Of a DNA stretch of 45,950 nucleotides, positions 34,701 to 42,500 are shown one piece after another; positions within the stretch are counted from its first letter, which is position 1; each line of letters begins with the position of its first letter. The position numbers and the translations under genes were made by a program. The notes under the pieces are model-generated. The model saw only the letters and a program-made list of their open reading frames with translations, ran no database searches and was not told where the DNA came from. Origin of the DNA: Clostridia bacterium. GTDB taxonomy: Bacteria > Bacillota > Clostridia > Saccharofermentanales > Saccharofermentanaceae. The stretch is from NCBI GenBank assembly GCA_024403735.1, contig JAKSRG010000024.1, forward strand, positions 1 through 45,950. The letters run 5' to 3'.

Positions 34701-35977
34701 TTAGTAGAAGATAAATACGTTGATGGATCTGAAACAGACGAAATAAAATATGATGTGCCATTAGGCATCAACTCAAACTTATACAAACATTCATCTGCAT
34801 TAATCGAGTTGTTGGCTGTAACAATAGTATTCAAACCAACAGTAGTTACATAACTCTCATAATTATTAACAGTAGATAAACTGATATTAGCAATCGAATC
34901 ATCGTATCCAACAAAATCTTGTGTAGCATCAGTATAATAAGCACCTGGAAGAACTAATGTCTCACTAGCACCTGTATACAATTCAATATCATACTCAGCA
35001 TCTGGTTTCAGTTCAAAACAATAACTTGTATTATACTTTGCAGTAAAAGTATAGGTATTATCACCAGCAACAAAAGTAGTAGTAGCACCATCTGCTACAC
35101 TAACATCGTCACAAACTGTGAAATCCATCTTTGTAAAACCATGTGAATAATTATCAGTAATGCTTACAAAAGAATCTGTATATGAACCATCAACATTGGC
35201 CTCAACAGGTGTAAAAGCATATGTTTTTTCGCCTCTATCAGCTACAATGATGTACTTTGATTCACTAACAATTTCATCAACACTATTAATCCTTTTGTAA
35301 ACAGGAATATCATTATCTACATCATATGTGTAGATGTAGAAAATCTTCTCACTCTCACTAGGCTCATAAAAATTTATCCTTGTACTAGGATCTAAAGTAT
35401 AGCGTCCAAACTCTAATGTAGTTTTATCACAAATATACCAATCAGCATATGAATCAGAAATGTTAACTCCACCTGGGTATTCAGCGTTATTAGCATCTGA
35501 AATCGTTAATGTAACAGGGTTAGAAGAATGTGCCTCCTGCTCATGATAATAATTACCATCCCAATGATTTGGTCCTAAGTAAACTGTACCTTTATTAACA
35601 CTAGCTGAAACAGAAACTTCAATCGAATTATCGCTTTTACTACTAATACCAAATGTATAAAGGCTATCGCTAAGAAAAACGTAGTTGCCCATTTCATTTA
35701 ACGCAACAATATCTGTTCTCTCTTCAGTAGAACAATCTACAGACATAAAATCCTGATCCTGCAATTTATAAGCACCAGAATAGTTATAGTAAGTAACAGA
35801 ATTAGTTGTTGTATCCATATAGAAAGCTTTGCTCTCATTATTCTGTTTGAGCTTTCCACCTGCAATGGACAATGTATCGCTACCATCAGCCAAAACATTG
35901 ATAGCCTGAAGTCCAATGCCCTGGAAAACAATAGCAGATGCAATCATTAAACTTGCCGCTGTTTTTAATGCCTTCAT
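31778..35977 (-). CDS. 1399-aa secreted multidomain protein of unknown function
   Basis: A signal peptide (KALKTAASLMIASAIVFQG, cut near VLA/DGS at about 32) is followed by long beta-rich, Ser/Thr/Asn-rich sequence without catalytic motifs. From about residue 1120 a C-terminal module begins SLTIGGKIGLNFY and ends YGEAARVWAGK; I recall similar SLTLGDxIGVNFY modules in extracellular proteins of rumen Clostridia. There is no LPXTG, dockerin or transmembrane anchor. GGAGGA lies 7 nt before the ATG. The gene lies 30 bp after the Thr-rich stalk gene and directly before the PqqD-like gene, so it is part of the peptide operon. It may be a scaffold, ligand-binding or delivery partner (inference). Confidence 0.75.
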   Translation of the reverse strand: MKALKTAASLMIASAIVFQGIGLQAINVLADGSDTLSIAGGKLKQNNESKAFYMDTTTNSVTYYNYSGAYKLQDQDFMSVDCSTEERTDIVALNEMGNYVFLSDSLYTFGISSKSDNSIEVSVSASVNKGTVYLGPNHWDGNYYHEQEAHSSNPVTLTISDANNAEYPGGVNISDSYADWYICDKTTLEFGRYTLDPSTRINFYEPSESEKIFYIYTYDVDNDIPVYKRINSVDEIVSESKYIIVADRGEKTYAFTPVEANVDGSYTDSFVSITDNYSHGFTKMDFTVCDDVSVADGATTTFVAGDNTYTFTAKYNTSYCFELKPDAEYDIELYTGASETLVLPGAYYTDATQDFVGYDDSIANISLSTVNNYESYVTTVGLNTIVTANNSINADECLYKFELMPNGTSYFISSVSDPSTYLSSTNVNRPNNQYPEPFSIAHEENSYKFALTGVKTTISLDASKTINGNNPLTSEVYLYQKVGGAGSAEIPGYVKVSSIEPDGEYLIVLVDKASDAGYYYVVSPTIKKGDVAPRVGAKSTISTKMTITGKDEGQMELITYDGIKLNITVKNVGEVVTPEDKFFVQGMPVNDVNEPYVSKINISAGLSYPLSVDEKIVDATKNNEMICSWTTTNPSVIDLTDVRDNGSSVFFKVDADAYAGTVTQEYILFTYTNVNTNESHTKIIPVCIYPRTEGGKLNKFIFGSNDNTDVYLNLNCEKNSNGEYLSKVQKNEVFNLIVGDNANLNFFFRPVSSDYSVTESYVVASGASIAGKLWALDAEKDFGGFGGYQSTYVSNLSSTVNKSYIDAMVNEASNKGCTYSVGFFANGTLSGMNVTSDKMPTVSMPTIDKGANVGDTIYFEVDVTTYGFASAAAFASAELATSLEGAYFVDANKQVIGTSSNKIDIANDLNESNLSNASVLKYYVAYVVTDADAKSDIVCDVTFDYSYGNKSMFAELGTGSSSASASVKASEAEITTLTGVQATTSQKITLTDGSTVAAGEKVDIYKVYYVDLTEATLNDFAGDKSISSVKAVYDMKTGADVTSSFVKSGNGMKATASEAGVKDYLVAYAFEDGTIKTYAVRVIAVADEVAGTSLTIGGKIGLNFYVAYATQKTAIQSSVAAGYPAVGIDYSNLPTTAASATVRFSVGGEVVNEVDGTKTTISGVDYDKFKFDGIYAYQIYMPITAEVVEDGKVVSSCEYTVNEYIRNFDPTSTLGKMFVSLRDYGSLAQDYAISNGWMDAADKVTIPSNFDSSSVSINVAESTHVNGSIAKYEGATVVLEKGASASLKFLFTLNDVSDVSSVNLVIENAGVLGGDSTITVNGSEFTREGDNLYSVKIQNIAPYNWSNVFKVYIDEDGADTGVTYSVNNYFASVKSDDSAYNLSKAMFAYGEAARVWAGK

Positions 35978-36007
35978 TTTTATTCCTCCATACGATAATC
36001 GTATCTA

Positions 36008-36601
36008 TTAATCAAATCTATCCATTGGTAATTCGTTAGCCTCAGTTTCATAAGTGAACTCTGTGCCACTATCACCAGTTGTAGGTTCTACTGTACCTGT
36101 ATCGTTGCCACCATCATTACTGCCACTAGCCGTTGTCTCTGTTGGAGTAACGCTCGTATCACTAGGTGCTTCCGTTTCTACAGTAGCAGGAGTCGTCTCC
36201 GTTGATGTAGAACCTGCATTCGCACTACCAGTGCTACTTGAACTATCTGTTGGCTTTGTGCCAGATGTAGGCTTCGTTCCTGATGTTGGTTTAGTATCAG
36301 TTGGTTTAGCATCCGTTGTTACTTGAACATCATCGTCATCATCTTGACTGACTGTAACAAATGGTGTCTCAACTTCACCATCCTCATTGATGCTAGTTGT
36401 AAACTCAGTATCTGCTTCTTCTGTTTCAACAGTATCAAGAGTAATCTCAGTAGTTGTTGTATCTGTAGTTACAACTGTTTCTGATGATGTAGTTTCTTCT
36501 GTCGGATTTGAAGTGGTTCGCCAAATGATCAAACCAATACCAATAACTAAAAGAAGGGCAACAATTACAATAATTGTTACTTTCTTCTTATTATAGGCCA
36601 C
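36008..36601 (-). CDS. single-pass membrane protein with long Thr/Ser/Asp-rich extracellular stalk
   Basis: This 197-aa protein starts MAYNKKK, followed by one hydrophobic helix (about 8-28, VTIIVIVALLLVIGIGLIIW). A 165-residue low-complexity ectodomain rich in Thr, Ser, Glu and Asp follows (DDDDDVQV, repeated TKPTSG, TETTPATVETEAP) and ends ELPMDRFD. Lys before the helix gives N-in, C-out topology. The frame is open to 36700, but GTG 36601 with GGAGG upstream (11-nt gap) fits the N-in topology. It overlaps the end of the 52-aa peptide gene by 11 nt in another frame, so the two are coupled. Function unknown; it may be a surface stalk for the peptide system. Confidence 0.65.
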   Translation of the reverse strand: MAYNKKKVTIIVIVALLLVIGIGLIIWRTTSNPTEETTSSETVVTTDTTTTEITLDTVETEEADTEFTTSINEDGEVETPFVTVSQDDDDDVQVTTDAKPTDTKPTSGTKPTSGTKPTDSSSSTGSANAGSTSTETTPATVETEAPSDTSVTPTETTASGSNDGGNDTGTVEPTTGDSGTEFTYETEANELPMDRFD

Positions 36602-36749
36602 TGAATGGATTGCCTCCTTTTGGAATAAATCCAGTATCAAATCCTGAATTATCAAATACACCCTTATTATCAGAAGTCGCGATAATGTCCTTCTCTTCAA
36701 AAGCCTCGATGATTATTTCTGGCTTAATGTATTTCTTCTTTTCAACCAT
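36591..36749 (-). CDS. 52-aa precursor-like peptide (putative RiPP precursor)
   Basis: This small protein begins MVEKKKYIKPEIIIEAF, continues EEKDIIATS, and ends PKGGNPFSGL. The first half has the K-x-Y-x-x-P-E-I...F...D-I-I-x-T-S pattern that I recall from small peptides of Clostridia lying near PqqD-like genes. The second half (DNKGVFDNSGFDTGF, then IPKGGNPFSGL) is Gly/Asn/Asp-rich, as in core peptides. AGGAGA lies about 7 nt before the ATG. It is the first gene of the operon with PqqD-like, HprK-like and S26 genes. ATS could be a signal-peptidase-type cut site. No Cys is present, so thioether or lanthionine rings are excluded; the phosphorylatable residues are Ser, Thr and Tyr. Confidence 0.7.
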   Translation of the reverse strand: MVEKKKYIKPEIIIEAFEEKDIIATSDNKGVFDNSGFDTGFIPKGGNPFSGL

Positions 36750-37005
36750 AGTATTCTCTCCTATTAGTTTGCCTTGGGCATAAAAGCCCGTTTACACATA
36801 ATTACAATATGCTAGGTTAATTCTATAACATACATATAGAGATTGCCCTTCAGTAAGGTAACCATTAGGTTAACAATAAGTTACAAACTTACAGCCCATA
36901 GTATAAAGGCTCAGAAAACAATATTCAAATATTTTTAATCGAAAAATGTTATATATTGTTGTATTTTAATAATATCTTTATTAGAAAAGAGCAGAGGCAA
37001 TTGTT

Positions 37006-39744
37006 ATGAAGCGACGACATGTTTTCGAGAAGGTCACGGCAACCCTTCTCATAAGTACATTGATGTTAGGGGCATTGACATCATGTAGTAACACAAAGAG
37101 ATCTACCAAGAAGGACAATTCAAAAGACGACACAGTCACAGAAGAGAGCGAGACCACTGGTATTAGCGAGACTACTTCTGGAACTAGCGTAGATCAAGAT
37201 AAACCTGGTAGCACACCTACACTTAGTCCATCTACTCCGTCTACTGGTGTGGTAACTGGTACATCAATTCTGAACACTGGTAACCTTACTGAGACTGGTA
37301 GCGGCTACGAAGGAACGAAGGCGACGACTGACTATAACTATGGCGAGGCACTACAGAAGTCTATTCTCTTTTATGAGCTACAGAGATCAGGCGACCTGCC
37401 AGAGATTAGCAGATGTAACTGGCGTGGTGATAGCTGCCTAGGTGATGGTAGCGACGTTGGTGTTGACCTAACGGGTGGCCTATATGATGCGGGCGACCAC
37501 GTTAAGTTCAATCTTCCAATGGCGTATACGAGTGCAATTCTTGGCTGGTCAGTATATGAGAGCCGCGATGCTTATGAGAAGTCAGGACAGCTCCCTTATA
37601 TCCTCGATAATCTTAAATGGATTAACGATTACCTTATCAAGTGCCATCCTGAAGATGAGGTTTACTACTATCAGGTTGGTAACGGCGGAACAGACCACTC
37701 ATGGTGGGGTCCTGTCGAAGTAATCGATATGAGTAGACCTGCTTACTGCGTAACTGCAGCTAATCCTGGATCAGCAGTAACTGGTGAGGCTGCGGCGTCA
37801 CTAGCCATCGCGAGCATTGTTTTCGAAGAGACTGATCCTGAGTATAGTAAGCTCTGCCTTGAGCATGCAAAGAGCTTATTCGACTTCGCTAATAAGACAC
37901 GTAGCGATGCTGGATACACTGCGGCAGACGGTTTTTATAATTCATGGAGTAGCTTCTACGATGAGCTCGCTTGGTCAGGCGCATGGCTATACATCGCAAC
38001 AGGGGATCAGAATTACCTCGATATCGCAGAGAGTTGCTACAAGCAGGCCAATGCTGAATACACTTGGTCACTTTGTTGGGACGATGTTCATATTGGTGCG
38101 GCAGTAATTCTCGCCAAGATCACTAACAACGATACATATAAGAATGCGGTTGAGACACACCTCGACTATTGGAGTTGCGGAACTAGTTCAGGTGAGAGGA
38201 TTACATATACACCTAAGGGTCTAGCGTGGCTCGACTCATGGGGTTCGCTAAGATACGCGACTACTACTGCTTTCGTAGCTAGTGTGTACAGCGAGTGGGA
38301 CGGATGTCCAGCGAACAAAGTCGACGTGTACTGGGATTTCGCTAAGAGCCAGGCAGAGTATGCACTCGGTTCATCCGGTTTCTCATATCAGATTGGATAT
38401 GGTTCATCTTATCCACAGCACCCACACCACAGAACATCTCAGGGTTCATACTGCGACAACATGAATGAGCCTGGTACAGCTCGTCATACTTTGTACGGTG
38501 CACTTGTAGGTGGACCTGATGCGAACGATGGTTACGAAGATACAGTTACTAACTACTGCACTAACGAAGTAGCGTGCGACTATAACGCTGGTTTTACTGG
38601 TCTTCTCGCTAATATGTACAGCCGCTACTATGGTGAGACACTCAAGGATTTCGGCGCTGTTGAACCAGTTGAGCAGGAATACTCAGTTGAAGGTTCAATT
38701 AATGCATCTGGCTCAGACTTCGTCGAGATGAGAACCTTCGTATATAACAAGACTGCATGGCCAGCTCGTCCAGCTACTAACCTTGAATATCGCTATTTCG
38801 TTGATTTGAGCGAAGTTTATAATGCAGGCGGTGACGCTTCATCTATCGAAGTTACTACTAACTACATGGCGAATGCTTCATGTAATGGTTTATTCGCATG
38901 GGATGAAGACAGCCACATCTACTACGTGAGCGTAACATTCACAGATGGCTTCTCACCTCGTGGACAGAGCAACTACAAGTCTGAACTTCAGATTAGACTT
39001 AAGAGCAGCAACGGTGCATGGGATAACTCCAACGATCCTTCCTACCCTTCACTTGAAGGCGGCGATTACACTACTGTCGCACTCTACGAAGATGGAACAC
39101 TCGTATATGGTAAGGAGCCAGGTGCTTCAGGTGCTAGCGCAGGTACTAGTGTTGGTTCAGGTGCTAGCGCAGGTTCAAGTGCATCAGACGCAGGATCAAC
39201 TGGTAGTGGTAATACTGATAGTACTGGATCAACTGGATCAACTGGAACTACTGGAAATACCGGTTCCTCATCTGGTTCGACTGGCGGCACAGCATCTAAT
39301 GGAGATATCTCAATAGAGGTTCGCTACGATAGTAATGGTTCATCTGCCAACAGCATCTCTGGAACTATTGATATAACTAACAATTCAAGTTCAGCAATCG
39401 ATATCTCCAGCCTCTTGCTCAACTACTATTTGACTAATACGGCTGGCGGAACGATTGTTTTCGATTGCTACCATTCAGCAATTAATGGTGCGAATGGTCA
39501 GTACACTCAGTTAACCGGAGTAAGTGCAAACATTTCATCTGCTACAGGAACAAACACTGATACTTGCGTAGCAATCAGCTATGGTAGTGGCACACTTAAC
39601 GCAGGCGACAAGTTGACGCTCAGCTTCGCGCTTCACTACGATGACTGGAGCACATTTGATTCATCTGACGACTACTCAGCTTCATCACTCGACCACATCG
39701 TCATCACATCTGGTGGCAGCGTGATTTACGGAACAAAACCATAA
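37006..39744 (+). CDS. GH9 cellulase with CBM3c and CBM3, predicted lipoprotein
   Basis: This 912-aa enzyme has lipobox LTSC (Cys27) and a Ser/Thr/Asp linker. The GH9 catalytic domain (about 108-550) has DAGDH (catalytic Asp161/164), HHRTSQG, and NEVACDYNAGF with acid Glu521. A CBM3c module (about 556-705) has the FVYNKTAWPARP and GFSPRGQSNYKSE signatures; a Gly/Ser/Thr linker (706-766) and a second CBM3 (767-912) complete it. GH9-CBM3c enzymes are processive endoglucanases that invert configuration, and the terminal CBM3 would bind crystalline cellulose. The Cys27 lipid anchor would keep it on the cell, unlike most free GH9 enzymes. AGAGG lies 8 nt before the ATG. It converges on a GH1 gene that uses its cellobiose product. 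Confidence 0.95.
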   Translation: MKRRHVFEKVTATLLISTLMLGALTSCSNTKRSTKKDNSKDDTVTEESETTGISETTSGTSVDQDKPGSTPTLSPSTPSTGVVTGTSILNTGNLTETGSGYEGTKATTDYNYGEALQKSILFYELQRSGDLPEISRCNWRGDSCLGDGSDVGVDLTGGLYDAGDHVKFNLPMAYTSAILGWSVYESRDAYEKSGQLPYILDNLKWINDYLIKCHPEDEVYYYQVGNGGTDHSWWGPVEVIDMSRPAYCVTAANPGSAVTGEAAASLAIASIVFEETDPEYSKLCLEHAKSLFDFANKTRSDAGYTAADGFYNSWSSFYDELAWSGAWLYIATGDQNYLDIAESCYKQANAEYTWSLCWDDVHIGAAVILAKITNNDTYKNAVETHLDYWSCGTSSGERITYTPKGLAWLDSWGSLRYATTTAFVASVYSEWDGCPANKVDVYWDFAKSQAEYALGSSGFSYQIGYGSSYPQHPHHRTSQGSYCDNMNEPGTARHTLYGALVGGPDANDGYEDTVTNYCTNEVACDYNAGFTGLLANMYSRYYGETLKDFGAVEPVEQEYSVEGSINASGSDFVEMRTFVYNKTAWPARPATNLEYRYFVDLSEVYNAGGDASSIEVTTNYMANASCNGLFAWDEDSHIYYVSVTFTDGFSPRGQSNYKSELQIRLKSSNGAWDNSNDPSYPSLEGGDYTTVALYEDGTLVYGKEPGASGASAGTSVGSGASAGSSASDAGSTGSGNTDSTGSTGSTGTTGNTGSSSGSTGGTASNGDISIEVRYDSNGSSANSISGTIDITNNSSSAIDISSLLLNYYLTNTAGGTIVFDCYHSAINGANGQYTQLTGVSANISSATGTNTDTCVAISYGSGTLNAGDKLTLSFALHYDDWSTFDSSDDYSASSLDHIVITSGGSVIYGTKP

Positions 39745-39785
39745 CTATTAGTGCCGCGTGGCAAATAATTTAAAACATCAAAAAG

Positions 39786-39829
39786 CCTCAACTCATTCGT
39801 GCGACATGCCGATATAAGTTGAGGTTTTT
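39786..39829. terminator. bidirectional terminator between GH9 and GH1 genes
   Basis: CCTCAACT (39786-39793) pairs with AGTTGAGG (39817-39824). TTTTTG follows on the plus strand, and CTTTTTG follows on the minus strand. It serves both convergent genes. The rest of the 193-bp gap holds a short G+C-rich stretch (39855-39915) with no gene. Confidence 0.85.
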
Positions 39830-39937
39830 GTTATGCTTATTAGTTGTGATTAGCGGCGCGAAAACCACGTGCTACCTGTTGGGGGAAGCCGACTGTTCGA
39901 ACCGCGCGTGTCCGCATAATCTATGTGAACTGTGCGA

Positions 39938-41281
39938 TTACAAATTCTCGCCGTTAGCTTCGATAACGCCCTTGTACCAGTAACCAGAATCCTTGATTGT
40001 GCGCTCCTGTGTCTGATAGTCAACGTAGATGAGACCAAAACGCTCGTCAAAACCCTCTGCCCACTCGTAGTTATCCATTACAGACCAGTGCATGTAACCA
40101 ATTACAGGAACCTCGTCTGCAACGCGGCTGAGCTCGCGTAAGTAGCGGTGTGTAAAGTCGATACGATATGAATCATGAACCTTACCATCGAGGCACACCC
40201 AGTCGTGCTCACTAAGACCATTCTCAGTAATCATAACTGGAAGACCATATCTCTTATACATGAACTTAGGAACCCAGTACATTGCTTCTGGAGTAACAGG
40301 CCAGTTGAGCGCTGTATGTGGACGACCCTGATACCAGTTAGTGTCGTATCCGCCATCAGCTGATGGGTAACCCTTGTAGTAGTAGATGTTTACGCCGTAG
40401 AAATCGAGTGGCGCTGAGATCATTGCCCATTCCTCGTCTGTGAACTGAGGGAGCTGATCGCCGAATTCCTCAACCATATCTTCTGGATAGTGACCAAGAT
40501 AAACAACGTCTGACCAGTAAGACATTGAGAATGGGAATCTCTCGCCTTCGCTCTTGAATGAGTCGTTATATGCCTTATTGAAGGCCTCCTCTGAATCATC
40601 CTCTGGGCAGTAGATTGAACCATATGGTGCCATTGAAATGTAGCACTTCTGTTTAGCATTCTCACGGATGTACTTTACTGCCTTACCATGTGCACGGAAC
40701 ATGTTTGCACCCATCTCGAGAAGTTCAGGTGTTGAGCATTTCTGGAATGGCGCGAAAACACCCACCATATATCCACAACCAAGTGAACACTGAGGCTCGT
40801 TAAATGTCATCCAGTACTTAACTCTGTCTGAAAGTGCATCAATAATAACCTTTGTATACTCAAGGAACCAATCTGATGAATCCTTATTTTTCCATCCTCC
40901 GAGACAATCGAGAGCATATGGATAATCCCAGTGGAAAATAGTAGCAAGAGGCTCAATTCCATTAGCGATTAGTTCATCAACTAAGTCTGAATAGAACTTG
41001 AGGCCCTTCTCATTAACTTCGCCAATACCATTAGGAAGTACACGCGCCCAAGAGATTGAGAAGCGATAAGCCTTGAGGCCGAGCTCCTTCATGAGGGCAA
41101 CATCTTCCTTCATTCTGTGATAGTGATCTGCTGATACTTCAGCTGTCTCATTATGTCTGATATGACCATACTTAGCTGAGACATCCCACACATTAGGACC
41201 CTTACCATCGTCATTCCAGGCACCTTCTACCTGATAAGATGCAGCAGCTGCACCCCAAATAAAATCTTTACTAAATGCCAT
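39938..41281 (-). CDS. GH1 beta-glucosidase, cytoplasmic
   Basis: This 447-aa retaining glycosidase carries the N-terminal signature DFIWGAAAASYQVEGAW, acid/base Glu162 in TFNEPQ, and nucleophile Glu353 in ITENG. There is no signal peptide, so it acts on imported cellobiose or similar beta-glucosides. It could also be a 6-phospho-beta-glucosidase, but no PTS genes are nearby. The frame is open to 41341; AGGAG 8 nt before ATG 41281 and the family N terminus (MAFSKDF) set the start. It converges on the GH9 cellulase gene, so both steps of cellulose use lie together though on opposite strands. Confidence 0.95.
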   Translation of the reverse strand: MAFSKDFIWGAAAASYQVEGAWNDDGKGPNVWDVSAKYGHIRHNETAEVSADHYHRMKEDVALMKELGLKAYRFSISWARVLPNGIGEVNEKGLKFYSDLVDELIANGIEPLATIFHWDYPYALDCLGGWKNKDSSDWFLEYTKVIIDALSDRVKYWMTFNEPQCSLGCGYMVGVFAPFQKCSTPELLEMGANMFRAHGKAVKYIRENAKQKCYISMAPYGSIYCPEDDSEEAFNKAYNDSFKSEGERFPFSMSYWSDVVYLGHYPEDMVEEFGDQLPQFTDEEWAMISAPLDFYGVNIYYYKGYPSADGGYDTNWYQGRPHTALNWPVTPEAMYWVPKFMYKRYGLPVMITENGLSEHDWVCLDGKVHDSYRIDFTHRYLRELSRVADEVPVIGYMHWSVMDNYEWAEGFDERFGLIYVDYQTQERTIKDSGYWYKGVIEANGENL

Positions 41282-41414
41282 AATCTGCACTCCTGTTAAT
41301 AATAATTTGCTACTGATTATTATAGTCGTTTCTGCCGCCAATAAATATCACAAAAGAAATTCTTTTATTAACAATCAGACATTAGAGTAACTTATCTTCC
41401 CTAATCTATCTCCT

Positions 41415-41852
41415 TCACTCGAGCCACTGAATGAATGCTGTCTTATCTGTCGAATTGTATCCAGCACGCGCATAGAAATTAAGTGTCTTCTCTTCCTTGG
41501 AACCAGTTAGGAGCATCATCTTGTAGCAGTCTTCAGCAATCGCGAGATCGCGTGCGAAGTTAAGGCACTCCGTCGCGTAGCCTTTGCCACGATACTCTGA
41601 GGCTGTCACAACGTTCTCGATAAATGCGTATGGGCGAACTCCACGTGTAAGATTAGGTATGATTACGCAGACACATGATGCCACAATCTTGTCATCAACA
41701 ACGTTAACAATGATGTGGTGATTAGGGTCATTAAGAATTGTCTCCCATGTGTGCTCCAGAGTCTCAGTCATTGGCGGAACTTCCTTCTCGTGCAAGTGGA
41801 GATATAGTTCTAATAATTCGCCTAGCTCATTTGCTTCAATCTCTCTAACCAT
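41415..41852 (-). CDS. GNAT-family N-acetyltransferase
   Basis: This 145-aa protein has one GNAT fold: IENVVTASEYRGKGYATECL (about 78-97) is strand 4 and motif A with the R-G-x-G-[YH]-A acetyl-CoA loop, followed by LLTGSKEEKTLNFYARAGY (motif B). Two ATGs lie two codons apart. GGAGGAG overlaps the first (41858) almost completely, so ATG 41852 with 8-nt spacing is chosen. It acetylates an amine of an unknown small molecule or protein in the cytosol. Single gene, no informative neighbours. Confidence 0.88.
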   Translation of the reverse strand: MVREIEANELGELLELYLHLHEKEVPPMTETLEHTWETILNDPNHHIIVNVVDDKIVASCVCVIIPNLTRGVRPYAFIENVVTASEYRGKGYATECLNFARDLAIAEDCYKMMLLTGSKEEKTLNFYARAGYNSTDKTAFIQWLE

Positions 41853-41967
41853 ATCCATCTCCTCCTAATCCTAGTAGTACTCTGCCTAGCCCTCGCCTAG
41901 GGCACAGCCTCGGCATACTTTTTCTTCACCTTTTATGATAACTTATTCCGATACTCATTCAATCCAT

Positions 41968-41994
41968 TTGACCCTATCAAAAATATGCTAAGAT
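41968..41994 (+). promoter_or_regulatory. candidate promoter of the MaoC-like gene
   Basis: TTGACC (41968-41973), a 15-bp spacer and TAAGAT (41989-41994) with TG at the extended -10 position. The same TGnTAAGAT form appears before the barnase gene. Confidence 0.45.
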
Positions 41995-42030
41995 AAGTCA
42001 TATTCGCACGCCATAAGGAGATTTTGAACC

Positions 42031-42462
42031 ATGTATTTCGAAGACTTATCAGTTGGAATGACAAAGACATTATCAACAGCAACTATCGATAAGGATGATA
42101 TGCTAGACTTCGCGAATAAGTACGATAACGTGCCACTTCATACTGACGAAGAGTATGCCAAAACAACTCGCTTCGGTAAGCTCATCGCTCCAGGCGTAAT
42201 GTCATTCATGGTTGTATGGGCTAAATATCTCGAGGAGGATTACTTTGGTGACGAACTCATCGCAGGTGCCTCAACTAAGATCGAATGGTTCAAGCCTACA
42301 TTCGCCGATGATAATCTAACAGGCGTCGTAACAATCACTCGAATGGTCGAGCGTAATCCTTATAATGGCATAGTGGAACTCACATTTGATATCACTAATC
42401 AGGACGGCGAACTCGTTATCCGCAACACAACTGAAGCAGTAATTAAGCGCAAACCTCAGTGA
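42031..42462 (+). CDS. MaoC-like hot-dog hydratase
   Basis: This 143-aa, single hot-dog protein shows the hydratase-2 pattern DFANKYDNVPLHTDEEYA, with Asp and His (hydratase dyad candidates), followed by FGKLIAPGVMSF. MaoC proteins add water to trans-2-enoyl-CoA or act on related thioesters. AGGAG lies about 10 nt before the ATG. It is monocistronic. The substrate cannot be inferred from neighbours. Confidence 0.88.
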   Translation: MYFEDLSVGMTKTLSTATIDKDDMLDFANKYDNVPLHTDEEYAKTTRFGKLIAPGVMSFMVVWAKYLEEDYFGDELIAGASTKIEWFKPTFADDNLTGVVTITRMVERNPYNGIVELTFDITNQDGELVIRNTTEAVIKRKPQ

Positions 42463-42471
42463 TTTTCACGT

Positions 42472-42480
42472 TGTTTTCGA
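42472..42480 (+). repeat. TGTTTTCGA motif, intergenic copy
   Basis: An exact copy followed by GCGGGTC, in the 38-bp gap between the convergent MaoC-like and GGDEF genes. It matches the longer TGTTTTCGAGNNGGTC form. Confidence 0.65.
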
Positions 42481-42500
42481 GCGGGTCAATTCGATAATAA

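Noticed and set aside
39855..39915. tRNA-like segment containing TTCGAACC
   Set aside because: The T-loop-like string has no matching T-stem, and no acceptor or anticodon arm can be drawn on either strand.
41889..41903. Hairpin GCCCT-CGCCT-AGGGC as a terminator
   Set aside because: No T-run follows the stem on either strand, and it lies in the promoter side of both flanking genes.
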